Part shown: positions 1 through 10,337 of the stretch, piece after piece
Position numbering within the stretch: position 1 is the stretch's first letter
How the letters are laid out: each line of letters begins with the position of its first letter
NCBI GenBank assembly: GCA_037013685.1
Contig: CM072884.1
Span: forward strand, 110,834,048 to 110,898,047
Source of the DNA: Acridotheres tristis
Taxonomy: Eukaryota; Chordata; Aves; Passeriformes; Sturnidae
Direction: 5' to 3'
Length of the DNA: 64,000 nt
The notes under the pieces: model-generated
Database searches by the model: none
Seen by the model: the letters and a program-made list of their open reading frames with translations, nothing else
Told to the model about the DNA's origin: nothing
Program-made: the position numbers and the translations under genes

Positions 1-1372
1 TGGAAAAGGGAGCTTTAAAAGGGAGCACTTTGGGTTTGATCACCCCAGGTGTCCCTGTTCCTGGTGGGGACACAGGGCCTGCAGTGATGGAGGACTGGCT
101 TTTACAAAGGAACTGACACTATTCCCTGGAAACAGTTTTGTTTTAAAAAATGAAAGCTGTCTCTTCAGCCAGGATGAATGAAGATGAAGGGAAAGATTTT
201 TGTATTGGAAAGCAACATTCTACAAAGTCTCTGTTCCCAAATTATTTTCAGCTTTGGCAACCAAGAGGCTGGGTCATTTCTGCTCAGAGTCAGAGCAGAA
301 ATAAAATAGGAGAAAATCTCAAACTGAGGAGCCTTTCTTTTTCCTTCTGAACTTCCCCTACTCAGGCAGATGTGGTTCTGTTTAGCTTTTTCTTTTTAGA
401 TTTTTTTCCTGAAAAATTTTACATGAAAAGAATTAAGCAGCCAGCTTTTTGACTTTGACTTGGTTTGTCCTCAGTGCTTTTGTCTTTTCACCTCAGGTCC
501 TTACCAGTCATCCCTGTGTGCTCCCTGCAAGGACTCAGTATCTCTGTCTGGGGACTGGATTTGCAGGGCATTTGCTGCAGACCAGCCTTCCAGCATTCAG
601 GAACATTCCTCACTCACAGATTCCAAGCTCAGCTGGGGAGCAGAGTGCCTGGCCCTGTGGGTAGGACAGCTTCACCCCTTCTCACCATAATATTTTTCCT
701 GAAGAGGGTTGCTCCAAACCTTCCTGGGTGACAGCTTTGCTGTCCCTCAGAGGTGACCTTCAGTGCAGGTTTGGCTCAGGGTGGTAATTTTTGTGCACAA
801 ACTCTTGGAGAGTGCAAGCTGTCACAGGGTGACCAGGTTGCAAACTCCTGGGTGCTCCAAATTAATTTTTAACACTTCAGACTCTTCAGGTGCTTCACTC
901 AGCTGTTGTCTCCATCTCGGTTTTTTCTGGAATGCTTTGCCCACAGAAATTAAGATACTTTAATAACCTTTTCCTCATCTCCTGGAAGGCCCTCTAAGTA
1001 AGAGAAAATGAAAGTATCATTTCTGAGGTAAAGATGTTCACTTTCTGGATCTGCTTTAACAGATTGGATAGGTCTTATTGTCCTATTTATCCACAAATGA
1101 GAATGAGGCCAAATCTGATCCTTCAGAAGGAACACAGGTTTGATTTTCAGGCTCACAGTGGACTGTGAGTGCTCAGACTTGGTAGAAGCTAGGATAATTT
1201 TGTAGAAAAGAGATTCTGCAGCAGCTCTTTCTCCTGAAGGCAGGGGTATGATCTGTTATACTCTATTCATGGTCTGTAGCAGAAATGAATGGTTTAATCC
1301 AGCTTCTGACAAGCCATTATCCAAGAGACATACAATGTTTATTTCTTGTTTTCCCCACAGCAGAGAAGGTTG
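1..1372. other. Non-genic DNA, no recognised repeat
   Basis: No gene, RNA or repeat is recognised here. Several short open frames overlap at about 450-730 on the plus strand. They share a stretch with an acceptor-like site ending at 496 and a weak donor-like GTAGGA at 661, but the translation resembles nothing I know. I treat the interval as unique intergenic or intronic DNA. Confidence 0.5.
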
Positions 1373-1982
1373 ATGTTGGAACTCGGCAACCTGGGAGTTT
1401 TAACTTTCTGTGCTTTCTGACACTGCCCCCCAGGAGAACACTGCTTTTGAACTGAGGCCTTGGAGAAAGCTCCAAATTTGAGTGATGGAGTTGGAATTAC
1501 TGGTGTGTACTTAGAATAGAAGTGTGTAATTTCACATGGTGAAGGTTTTTTGGGATTTTTAGAATATAGTAATAGGTATGGGACAAGATGGAGGGTTTTG
1601 GGTGTTGTCTCTTTCTGTCTTCTTCTTCCTTCTTCCTCATGGTTTCAGGCAGTAGTTTCTGGTTGGACAGCTGGTGCTGCACTGTAGGTCACAGGAGTTT
1701 GGTTATTGGATCAAAAATATAAATAGTATGGGTGTTAAATCTTTATTGGACTGTTTTGCTTTAAAAGACCTTGTAACCAGCTGGATTCACCTCCATTTTG
1801 CTCACTTTTAGCTGGTAGCTGTAAGTGTTGCATAATTCTCTGTACTTTAGATAAGATTTAATGAACAACCAAGTCCAAACATGAGAAATTTTTCTCCTTC
1901 GTGTTTTTAATCCTGATTCTGAGTGAAGACAGAAGAAAATTAAGACAAGCCACTAATTAAGTGGTGCAGTTACCCCATTTAC
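1373..1982 (+). mobile_element. Solo LTR of an endogenous retrovirus, copy 1 of family I
   Basis: This 610-bp block is repeated with high similarity at 45654-46263. It is flanked by a perfect 6-bp direct repeat, AGGTTG (1367-1372 and 1983-1988), as expected for a target-site duplication. Plus-strand order fits an LTR: a TATA box (TATAAATA, 1718-1725), then a degraded poly(A) signal reading AATGAA near 1859 where the sister copy has AATAAA, then a T-rich stretch. No gag, pol or env sequence lies beside it, so it is a solo LTR left by recombination. The exact terminal bases are ambiguous by one, because the A at 1983 may belong to the repeat or to the LTR. The family name is not known to me. 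Confidence 0.72.
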
Positions 1983-1983
1983 A

Positions 1984-2960
1984 GGTTGGTGCACTGCCCA
2001 CTTTGCAGTGGGTGGCAGAATGCAGGATACTGTGGGAGCAGAGACAGGCAGGGACTTTGTTCAGCAGCTCCAAACCTGCCCACAGCCCAGTGGGCACAGG
2101 ATATTTTACATCAAAGGAGAACCAAGGCTGGAAAGCTCTGACTAAAGGCAGATTTTGCAACCTGCTTTCCCAGGAGTGTGTGCTTAGTCCTGCCCTGTTC
2201 AGAGAGCTCATAGATCAGGGTATGTGACTGCATAATGGAAGCCATGCATGAATACAGAACTAGATTTATAGCTTCACATGGTTCCCTTTTGTTTGAATTT
2301 TTTTAGTGTTTGGTTGAGCAATGCAACGTTTTGAATGTAGTCCTTTAAAAAAGAATCCTGGAAGATTGAAATCAAATCACGTGAGACCTTAGTGAGTCCT
2401 TTGTATCAGTTGTCATTAGATTCCCAGTTCAGGTCTCAACCACATAAGCTCCATGAATGTCAGGGAGCAGTGGCTGCTTTTTCTTTTATCTTGTATCCAT
2501 GGAAAAAAGTCTGGAAGACAGATATTGCTGTGGGGTTATGCAGTGTTTGCTAGCTAGAAACGTTTGAAGGATATTTCTTAGATTTTATTTGTGACTTTGG
2601 GGAGTGTGGTCACTTAGAGATGTCACTGTCAGGGACATAAACTTCATACACTCATGCAGAAAGACAGGATGAGTCATTGGTGGAGACCTGAATCTGCCAC
2701 CTTACAGCTGAAGTCATAGTTTCACATCTGCAGGGAGTGAAATATTCATTTGGCAAATGATCCCACATCTGAAATGGGAAAAATATTCTATTGGCCTGCT
2801 TCTCTCGTGAAGGTTTGAGACACAGTCTTTGTCCCCTGACTGGAATCATACACAGGGAAGTAACAAGGAATTTCCCTCTTCGTCTGGAATTTCTGGTCAG
2901 TAGCACCCTTTTCTTCAAACTGCATGTCCTGGACATTCATGGACGCTGAAAAGGAGCCCA
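1984..2960. other. Non-genic DNA, no recognised repeat
   Basis: Nothing beyond short chance open frames is seen. The first 250 bases are GC-richer than the surroundings and open in both directions, with no recognisable product. Confidence 0.45.
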
Positions 2961-3018
2961 CTGGAAAGATGGAGAGAGGCTCCTTACAAGGGCCTGGAGT
3001 GACAGAAAAAGGGGAAAT
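2961..3018 (+). mobile_element. CR1 LINE fragment, plus strand
   Basis: About 58 bp match the CR1 stretch that describes 'gatggagagag ... acaagggcctgg ... gggga', also seen at 46352-46406 in this window. It is cut off abruptly a few bases before a CR1 of opposite orientation starts at 3024. The missing downstream part does not resume after 3531, so a simple nested insertion is not shown. Confidence 0.6.
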
Positions 3019-3023
3019 AAATA

Positions 3024-3531
3024 ATAGAATCACGGAACCCCATAATGGTTTGTGTTGGAAGGGATCTTAAAGATCATTCAGTTCCAATGCTCTGCCATGG
3101 GCAGGGACACCTCCCACTAAACCAGGTTGTTCAGAGCCCCATCCAACCTGGCCTTGAACATTTTTAGGGATGAGGCATCCACAGCTTATTTGGGCAGCCT
3201 GTGCCAGGGCCTCACCACCTTCACAGGGAAGATTTTTTTCCTGACAGCTAATGTAAATCTACTCTCTTTCAGTGTGGAGTCATTCCCCCTTGTCCTGTCC
3301 CTCCACCCCTTGGCAATTGTCTCTCTCCATGGTTCCTGCAGCTCCTTCAGGCCCTGCAAGGCCACCCTGAGCTCAGCCCAAAGCTTCTCCTCTCCAGGCT
3401 GAACAATCCCAGCTGTGCCAGCCTTTCCTCCCAGCAGAGCTGCTCCATCCCTCTGCTCATCCTGCTGCCTCCTCTGGGCTCTCTGCAGCAGCTCCACATC
3501 TTCTTGTGCTGGACCCTGGAGCTCTGCAGCT
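3024..3531 (-). mobile_element. CR1 LINE, 3' part, minus strand
   Basis: The left edge shows the inverted CR1 terminus (TAGAATCACGG...), followed by the standard inverted 3' UTR landmarks: 'ttggaagggatcttaaagatcat', 'gggcagggacacctcccacta', 'atccaacctggccttgaac', 'ttcccccttgtcctgtcc' and 'ctcctctccaggctgaac'. About 508 bp are kept, which makes this one of the longer CR1 3' ends in the window. It is 5'-truncated at about 3531, as is usual for CR1. Confidence 0.93.
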
Positions 3532-4439
3532 GATATCTGTTTGCTGTGTCATACTATGAATACAATAAATATCTGATCATGCAAGAGTCATTTGTTCCTG
3601 CCCCTGACAAATGGATGCTCCTTTTGGTGTCTCTAACAGCTTCCTGGATGAGCATGCACTAATAACAAGTGAATCAAGAGTGAGTATGGGGAATAGAAAT
3701 TCAATGCAATGTGAAAGAATCCCAAGCAATGTAAATCAAAGGTTGAGAGTGAAACCAGTCTGTGAGGTTTGTGGGCAAATGGGGGGTGGGTGCTGCACGA
3801 GCTCCTGGCTCACCCACTGGCACTGACACTGATTTGGGATGAGTGGCATTTGGTCCAGTGCTTTAAAGGTCTAATGACATCTCCTGCTGTCCCAGCTAAT
3901 AAACAAGAGAGGTGTGGACTGGCTGTGTGCTGATTGCAGTTTATGAAATGAACAGCAGGTGGGAGAGAAGCAATAGGCATCCTCCTAGACCTCCAGCTAA
4001 CAATGCCACATCTGACAGAATGTCGCCTGCTGGACCCGAAATCAAACCTTTCACACCATGCTCCTTGGAAACGGGGAGGGGTGGCAAGGAGCAGAGTGGT
4101 GGGGTAGAGGAAGGGGAAAGGTGGAATAATGGGATTTGTGTATGAGATTATTTTTGGTTTCGCTCTCTTTGGTCCTCCTTTTCCCATTCCATACTCATAT
4201 TTCTCTGTTGCCTGACAGTTCTGTCATCTGTCGGCCTTTCCCAAGCAGTCTGCCTCCAGAACATATCTGCCCACCTTGGTGGCAGGCACCTCCCTGACTA
4301 TTCATCTGTCTCCTGCCTCCTGCCTTTCATGTTTTGTCAATCTGTTTATTTCAAATCCGTTTCTCTGTGCCCCATCTTGCTCCTGTCCTTATGCCTATCC
4401 ATCTATCTCCATTAAAATCTGAATATTGAATATCAATAA
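3532..4439. other. Non-genic DNA, low repeat content
   Basis: No repeat or gene is recognised. The part from about 3880 to 4100 has mixed composition and several CpGs, unlike the AT-rich background, and could hold conserved non-coding sequence, but I see no specific signature. Confidence 0.4.
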
Positions 4440-4660
4440 AAATAACACAGCCTGTTTGGGGAGGAGGTCGTTTGCGTGATGCTTTATGACTGACTGTTGA
4501 TTTGTGGTCAAACTCCACGGTCATAAAAGGGCTGTGCATCAGGCAAACGCCATAAAATGCACACATCAGCAATTAAAATCAGCTGTATTATCTGGGCACC
4601 CAGCAGGGCTGCCTAGTTAAGGCCCTGCCAATGTTTTGATTATTACAACTCTGTACAAGA
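4440..4660. promoter_or_regulatory. Enhancer-like block with HOX/CDX-type sites (candidate)
   Basis: Three homeobox-type motifs lie within 75 bp: TTTATGAC (4483-4490), its exact reverse complement GTCATAAA (4520-4527), and CCATAAA (4550-4556). A Runx-like TGTGGTC sits at 4504-4510. GTCATAAA is the established preferred sequence of posterior HOX and CDX proteins. The block is free of recognised repeats and has no long open frame. Function is inferred from motif clustering alone; short motifs also arise by chance in AT-rich DNA. Confidence 0.25.
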
Positions 4661-5081
4661 ATTCACGCTGTTCCTCTCTCCTCACCCCCACCTCTGGTAG
4701 CTGACCCTTCCTCTCTTTCCGTGTGCCTCACTGCTGACCCTGTGCTTGGATTCTCCCCTGCAAGATGGAGCATCCGCGATCTTTCCTTCCCTCCCTCCAA
4801 CTCAGCCCAGCGCAAATTCCTCTCTCCCTCTCTCCTCCCCAAGCACGGACTGCATTTCTGCAGGAATGCTTGGCCATTCCTGCCAGCAGCGATGTTTTGT
4901 TTCCTACCTGCCGAGTCCATTCCGAACGCCTCATCCCACCTGTCTCTGTGTCTGTGCTTCCCTTTGCTCAGCCTTTCTCATCACCTGAGCACTGCAGGCT
5001 GCGGGTGGGAGCACCGGGAATTGTGCTGAGCTGCGGGTGGGCAGAACCGGGGCTCCTTCATCATCAGAGACGATCCCTTCC
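4661..5081. other. Pyrimidine-rich, GC-richer stretch
   Basis: The plus strand is rich in C and T (runs such as ctctctccctctctcctcccc), which removes stop codons and leaves long overlapping open frames on both strands. The 171-codon plus frame covering 4765-5280 runs on through the minisatellite as serine/proline repeats. None of these frames resembles a protein I know. Confidence 0.5.
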
Positions 5082-5157
5082 TTCATCACCTTCATCACCT
5101 TCATCACCTTCATCACCTTCATCACCTTCATCACCTCCCTTCATCACCTTCATCACC
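5082..5157. repeat. 9-bp minisatellite (TTCATCACC), 8 units
   Basis: Six perfect units of TTCATCACC (5082-5135) are followed by a 4-bp interruption, TCCC, and two more perfect units (5140-5157). Because the unit length is a multiple of three, both strands stay open and encode short peptide repeats. This explains the open frames here; it does not indicate a gene. The array is likely polymorphic in length. Confidence 0.97.
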
Positions 5158-5600
5158 TGCACGCTCGCTGCATCCCTCTCGCAGGGATGTGCTCTCACAT
5201 CCTTCCTCTCTGTGCTCCAACCTCTCTTCCTGCTGCATCCAGCTCTCCTCCCATACCCTCTCAGTCTCCCTGGATATTGAGCTCCACCAGGGGAATGTTC
5301 CCTGAATGTGCCACCCTCTATTCCCTGCTGCAGTGTGTTTTTGGAGCCCTTGGGCCATCTACCACTTACAGCATATATTGGAAAGACCTCGTGGTGCACA
5401 AGCTCTGTGGTTATATTTGAGCACTCATCTGTCTTCACATCACTGTAATATTCGTTAATTGTAAATACTTAGGCTGCTTTTAATAAAATGATTTCAGAGT
5501 GGAAAGTCCAATGTAGTATTTAATTTAGTGCTGTGGGTTTTTTTGGTGTCTGGCCAGTAGACACTCTTTAAAGTAATTCTATGCCTGTCATTTTTCACTG
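5158..5600. other. Non-genic DNA
   Basis: The GC-richer composition continues to about 5400, then the sequence becomes AT-rich, with an AATAAA-type hexamer near 5481. No gene or repeat family is recognised. Confidence 0.4.
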
Positions 5601-5793
5601 TGAGGATTGTCAAACACTGTCACAGGTTTCCCAGACAAGTTATGGATGTCCCATCCCTGGAAGTGCTCAAAGCCAGGCTGGATGGGGCTATGAGTAACCT
5701 GGTCTAGTGGAAGATGTCCCTGTCCACGGCAGGAGGCTGGAACTGGATGATTTTAAGGTCCCTTCCAACCTAAACTATTTTATGATTCTAGGA
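5601..5793 (+). mobile_element. CR1 LINE, 3' end, plus strand
   Basis: This carries the usual CR1 landmarks in order: 'cacaggtttcccagacaag', 'ccatccctggaagtgctcaa', 'ctggatggggct', 'tggaactggatgattttaag', 'cccttccaacctaaactatt', then a terminal TTATGATTCTAGGATT. Its last 83 bases form the first part of the inverted repeat arm at 5711-5860, which continues past the CR1 end into unique sequence. Confidence 0.92.
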
Positions 5794-5860
5794 TTTTGTG
5801 ATATAGATTTCCTTCTGATTGAGCAGTTGCAAAAGGGGCTGGAGAAAAGTACTCCCTGCA
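5711..5860 (+). repeat. Left arm of a 150-bp inverted repeat
   Basis: Base-by-base comparison shows that 5711-5860 equals the reverse complement of 7458-7607 at 149 of 150 positions. The only difference is one G/C substitution, at 5837. Similarity stops sharply at both ends. The arm comprises the last 83 bp of a CR1 plus about 67 bp of non-CR1 flank. Identity of the flank means the two arms are copies of one locus, not independent CR1 insertions. Confidence 0.97.
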
Positions 5861-7230
5861 TCCTGTTTGTGGACATCTCTGGTCATGAAGTGAATCAGGG
5901 ATGGTGTCACCTAACCACAGGCAAGAAATGCCATTTGAGACTCTCCAGGGTATCCAGAACACAGCCAGGAGCTGGAAGATGTGAGGCAGGTCCTAGGAGG
6001 GGCATCTGTGGGGACAGTGACTAAATGAACTCCCTCTTGATGCTGAATCTTGCAGAGAGTGTCAGAATCAGGCTGTCCTGAGGACACACCCAGATTCCAT
6101 GCTACCTCCTTCCCACCTGGTGAGAAATTCTCCTGCAAGGTGCAGGAATGGGCAGATTTAGATTTTTTTAGTTGCTTTATTCCTCTATACTAATTATTTT
6201 CCTTCCATGGAGCCTTAGGGAGACCAAGTACTGCTCCAATAGTTAAGAGAATTAGGAGAAGGAAACCTTTGAGATGGTTTGACAGTATTTGGATGGATTA
6301 GGAGGAACTCTGGAGAAAATCCACCTGTCTCCCAGAAAAAACTTTTGTGGTCTATGAGATTTGAGCCTACATAATGCCCTGTTAACTCTCACAATCTTGG
6401 TTAAATGATCATTCCCACTGGCAGACCAGGAGGAAGGAAAATTGCACCAGCTTGTGCTGCCCATACGGTGCACGAGGAAGATATTTTACTGGGTGCTTTG
6501 CATGAAATGCAGATTTTTGCATGAAAGGGTACAAAATAATATTTTTAAGTGGTGAGTTCCAAACTTTTGACTCATGATCTGGCTTGCTTAGACATTTATC
6601 TTACCTAACAAATGATTATAATTTTCTGGCAGAAATTTTAGAATTATCCAAGGTAATTAAAGAGGAAAACCAAAGGAAAAAAGCCCAACTTTTAATTCTC
6701 CTTTTCCTACTGTCTAGCATGCAAAGAAATAAAATCACCCAGGCAGCTGCACACCCCTAACTTTGGAATTGCTGGAAATTAGTTCTACTTACCTAGAGCA
6801 GTACTTCCATTTCCAAACACTTGTGGCTATCCTGGCCTTGCTGGAACCAGTGACAAAATTCTAACTAGCTACCCTGCTGTTGGATCCAATATTCATGGCA
6901 AATACTTATGCTCCAGATGGTTAGGAAGATTTCCATTTTCCATGTGCGTTATTTCCATGTTTTGTAGATTCACAAACATATTTTGCTTTAATCTGTGGCA
7001 TTTGTTTTATTGTGACAGTCAACAGTAAATTATGCCTTAAAACTGATGCTTTCAAAGCTCTGAGACCAGCCTTAGAAATGTTTCCTAAAGTTCTCTGTAT
7101 GTTTGCCTAATGTTTAGGTTTAAAACTGCTTATTTGGGTTTAGTGTTGTGTGAGGTCAAGCCAGGAAGGTGAGGCTGCTTGCTGAGTCACCACTAAGCAA
7201 ACAGAAGCCTGCCTTAAATTCACAAAATCT
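5861..7230. other. Spacer between the inverted repeat arms
   Basis: The 1.6-kb spacer between the arms (5861-7457) is mostly unique, AT-rich DNA with no recognisable gene. It includes one CR1 piece at 7231-7350. No mirror symmetry is seen beyond the arms themselves. Confidence 0.5.
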
Positions 7231-7350
7231 GAGAATCAAAGAATGGTTTGGTTTGGAAGGGACCTTAAAGATCATCTCATTCCAGTGGAAGGCAGGGAAC
7301 CTTCCATTAGACCAGGTTGCTTAATGTCCCATCCAAACTGGCTTTGGTTG
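7231..7350 (-). mobile_element. CR1 LINE, short 3' end, minus strand
   Basis: The inverted CR1 terminus (GAGAATCAAAGAATGG) is followed by 'ttggaagggaccttaaagatcat', a slightly rearranged 'ggcagggaaccttccattagacc' and 'catccaaactggctttg'. About 120 bp are kept. Confidence 0.88.
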
Positions 7351-7457
7351 ACAGGGATTTATACCCCATCAAAACATAGTTCAGTCATTTATTCTGGTGT
7401 CTTTTTCTCCATTCCTTTATGATACAACATGCCAAACGAGGTGCATTTCTGTTTGGG

Positions 7458-7607
7458 TGCAGGGAGTACTTTTCTCCAGGCCCTTTTGCAACTGCTCAAT
7501 CAGAAGGAAATCTATATCACAAAATCCTAGAATCATAAAATAGTTTAGGTTGGAAGGGACCTTAAAATCATCCAGTTCCAGCCTCCTGCCGTGGACAGGG
7601 ACATCTT
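7458..7607 (-). repeat. Right arm of the 150-bp inverted repeat
   Basis: This is the reverse-orientation partner of 5711-5860, with one mismatch in 150. The CR1-derived part is 7525-7607 (minus strand) and the non-CR1 flank is 7458-7524. The junction on the right runs into a short TG-rich run (gctgtgtgtgtgac), a plausible break point. Which arm is the original cannot be told from this sequence. The left arm sits in a longer CR1 (from 5601), which favours the left arm as the source. Confidence 0.97.
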
Positions 7608-9129
7608 GCTGTGTGTGTGACACAAACCTGAACAAACATTTGTCCACGTGCTGCTTGGAAAAGTGAAATCAACACTCGGCCACAAAGGGAACGTGTTATA
7701 AAGTATTCACTGAGGTGGAAAAGCAGCTGCAAGGCTCACTTGGCCAAAAGTGTTTCCCCCTCCTTTGCAAGGGTGTGACACGAGCATGGCCTCACACTCG
7801 AGGGTGTCACAGGGTGAGGCATCTGGGGTGGGAGAAGTTTGACAAAACTCCTGACAAACTATTCTGCTGCTGTAGGGTGAAAAGGAAGCAGATGGAGGGG
7901 GAGGATGAGCACTGCCCCAGAGGGAGGGATGCCAGGCAGCTGCAGGAAGAACAAATTCCAGGGCTTAACTGAAGTCCAGAAAGAGGACAAGACGATGGCA
8001 CAGGGGGATTGTTGCTCTTACCATGCAAGAGGCTGCATTCCATGAGCTGGAAGGGCACTGCCTGGGGAGGCAGGCAGGGAAATGACACTTGGCAGGGCTA
8101 TCATCAGCATGCCAGGCACGAGGCAGGAGCCAGCAGCACGGTGCTTCCAGGAAAGTTGCCTGCCTCTGCAACCTTTAGCAGCCTCATCTCCCCTCCGTGG
8201 CAGGGATTGGAGGGATGTGAGGGCTGTGCTGATGAGGAGCTTCGGTGCTGAGACTCTTCTCGTTGGTGTGCAGGTGCCTGGTCATGCTCCTGGCTGCTGC
8301 TTGGGAAGAGGTGTTTTGCTCCCCTTCTAGTTTAGAGGGGTGGCCAAACACAAAACAAATTAAACATCAGAAATGCGTGTTGGGAGGATCCGAGATAAGC
8401 TAACAAAAGCTGGGAAATTTGGGGCTACTTTCAGTTTAATGCTGTGATTTTCACCTGCCTGGGTAGAAGAGGGAAAAAGGTAGTCCCAAGGTCACTTCAA
8501 ATTACAGGGCTTTGTGAAGCATTGCTACTGCTAACAGAAGAGTTGAGCTGGCAGAGGAGAGTTGCAGAGGTACAGGCCTATAAAATGCATTATTAAAGAA
8601 AATCTGAGTGAAATGGCAACCAGAATGGAAAACAGCAAATAATACTAACAGCATTAGAAATTCATTTCAGTTTTATGGCCTATAGCTTGGGTATAAATAT
8701 AAAGCATTGCATTAAAATTCATGATAACAGATTATAGTCTTCTCCCCTATCTGCACCACTGCAGGCATTGTGCCTGCAAGAGAGTTGTGCTGAGCAGTTT
8801 GGGGACAGGATTGATAACTCCTGTGGCAGTCAGTGGTGGCTTCCTCCATTCAGCACTTCAGTAGCAGCCAACAAGCAGCACCACCCTGCCCGGTGACAGC
8901 CATCCAGACAATCCAGCCTGACAGCAGGAGTCAAAGTGCTGCAGGTGCTGAGCGATGCTGGGAGGAGCTGTGCTGCTGCATGGCACTGGGGGACATGGAG
9001 GGACACGCCTGCCTGCCCCTGTCACTGCCAGCTTTTTGGTCTTCTGCAATCTTCATGAATTATTTTCTACAGCTGCAATGTATTCTAATTCTCTTTAAGA
9101 TTATTCCAGCCGAACTGGACACGTATCTG
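7608..9129. other. Non-genic DNA
   Basis: A GC-richer stretch (about 7700-8330) is followed by AT-rich sequence with many ATTA/TAAT cores near 8580-8730. No gene or repeat family is recognised. Open frames here, up to 153 codons at 8833-9294, resemble no known protein. Confidence 0.45.
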
Positions 9130-9203
9130 TGTGAAACAGAGGTGGCAGCAGCACAGCTAAGATTTCGTCACAATTTTCCTTTTAAGACAGCTTTACTAAT
9201 CTT
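9130..9203 (+). repeat. 74-bp direct repeat, copy 1
   Basis: This matches 10264-10337 over the full 74 bases without gaps, with five substitutions (93% identity). It does not correspond to any CR1 or LTR part that I recognise. Both copies are open in the same frame, and two of the five changes are synonymous in it, too few to argue for coding. Confidence 0.9.
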
Positions 9204-9835
9204 CTCACTCTGTTGCTACTGGAGGTTTTTGGTGTCATGTGTGAGAGACAGAGATTGCCTTCTATTTCCCAGAATTTCCTGGAAAACATCATGAAAATTG
9301 TCAAGGTGGGATGGGGATGAATGATGTCACCCAGTATGTGGAGAGCAGGGATGGATGTAGCTGCATTTCTTGTGGCTCCAATTTTGAGAAGCAGCCTCTG
9401 ATGGGACAGCATTTCTCAGTCAATTGACAGCTTTGAGAAACTTGCCTGAGGTATTTATTATGTTTGAACAATATTGTAAAATATGTTTTATATCTCAACT
9501 TCATGATTACTGGCCTGAGCTCCAAGTTCATGTGATGTTTCTTGTGAAGCTAATGTACAGCACAGAGATATTTTGCATTAGAATAGTCTTTGATTTAGCA
9601 GTGTGAGCAAAGTGCTGCTGTAGGGAATACCTGAGCTGAGGAGTTATCTGAGTTTTCTTTCTCCAAAAAAGACAACAGGGTTCTTCAAAAGACAATGAAC
9701 ATTTTTGTAGTGAACATTTTGTGAGACAGGAATGGCATTAGCATTGTGATTTGGAGAGAGAGGAAAAACTCACATTGATTGTTGTGGTTTAAGGCTCTGT
9801 CCATGCCTTTACACTTCCAGTTTCTTGTCCAGATT
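9204..9835. other. Non-genic DNA
   Basis: No gene or named repeat is recognised. The part just after the 74-bp repeat (9204-9300) may belong to the same unknown dispersed element, but the second copy does not share it. Confidence 0.4.
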
Positions 9836-10012
9836 CACTGACAGACTGCCCAGAGAGGGTGTGGAGTGTCCCGCACTGGAGATATTCCAGAACTATCTGG
9901 ACACAATCCTGCTCCATGTGCTCTGTGTTGGTTCTGCTGGAGCAGGGAGGTGGGACCTGGTGACCCACTGTGGTCCCTTCCAGCCTGACCATCCTGTGAT
10001 TCTGTGACTCTC
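9836..10012 (+). mobile_element. CR1 LINE, 3' end, plus strand
   Basis: Recognised by 'gactgcccagagagggtgtgg', 'ctggagatattccagaacta', 'ctgctggagcaggg', 'tggtcccttccagcctgacc' and the terminal TCCTGTGATTCTGTGACTCT. The 'ctctgtgttggttctgctggag' middle part suggests a different CR1 subfamily from the copies at 5601 and 16838. Confidence 0.88.
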
Positions 10013-10263
10013 AGTGGATGCCAGCCCAAGAGAGCTCCAAAGAGTGATTTAGTTATTTAGTTTTTTCTTTAGTTTCTCACAGCAGGCCACTGAGGGTCTC
10101 TGGAAAGCAAAGCAACTCTCTCCTGCCTATGCATGATGTGCCTGCACAAAGCTCTGTGTCTTTGAACCAGTGTTGGTGTGATAAACCCATATTGAGCAGT
10201 GTCAATTCATGCATTTTACCTGCTCCATTCAGTGAGGAAACTTCTAATGGTCACCAATTTTTA

Positions 10264-10337
10264 TGTGAAACAGAAGTAGCAGCAACACAGCTAAGATTTT
10301 GCCACAATTTTCCTTTTAAGACAGCTTTACTAATCTT
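10264..10337 (+). repeat. 74-bp direct repeat, copy 2
   Basis: This is the partner of 9130-9203. Just after it, CTTTACTAAT is repeated in tandem (10324-10333 and 10334-10343), a small local duplication at the end of the copy. Confidence 0.9.

Noticed and set aside
497..660. Exon-like segment between CACCTCAG and GTAGGA
   Set aside because: The acceptor is followed directly by GT, the donor is weak, and the peptide resembles nothing; a chance match is more likely.
4765..5280. 171-codon open frame with serine/proline repeats
   Set aside because: It is explained by pyrimidine-rich DNA plus the 9-bp minisatellite; there is no recognisable domain and overlapping frames are equally open.
5707..6024. 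Matching peptides at 5707-6024 (+) and 7417-7647 (-) as a duplicated gene
   Set aside because: The shared part is the CR1 3' UTR and flank within the 150-bp inverted repeat; it is not protein-coding.
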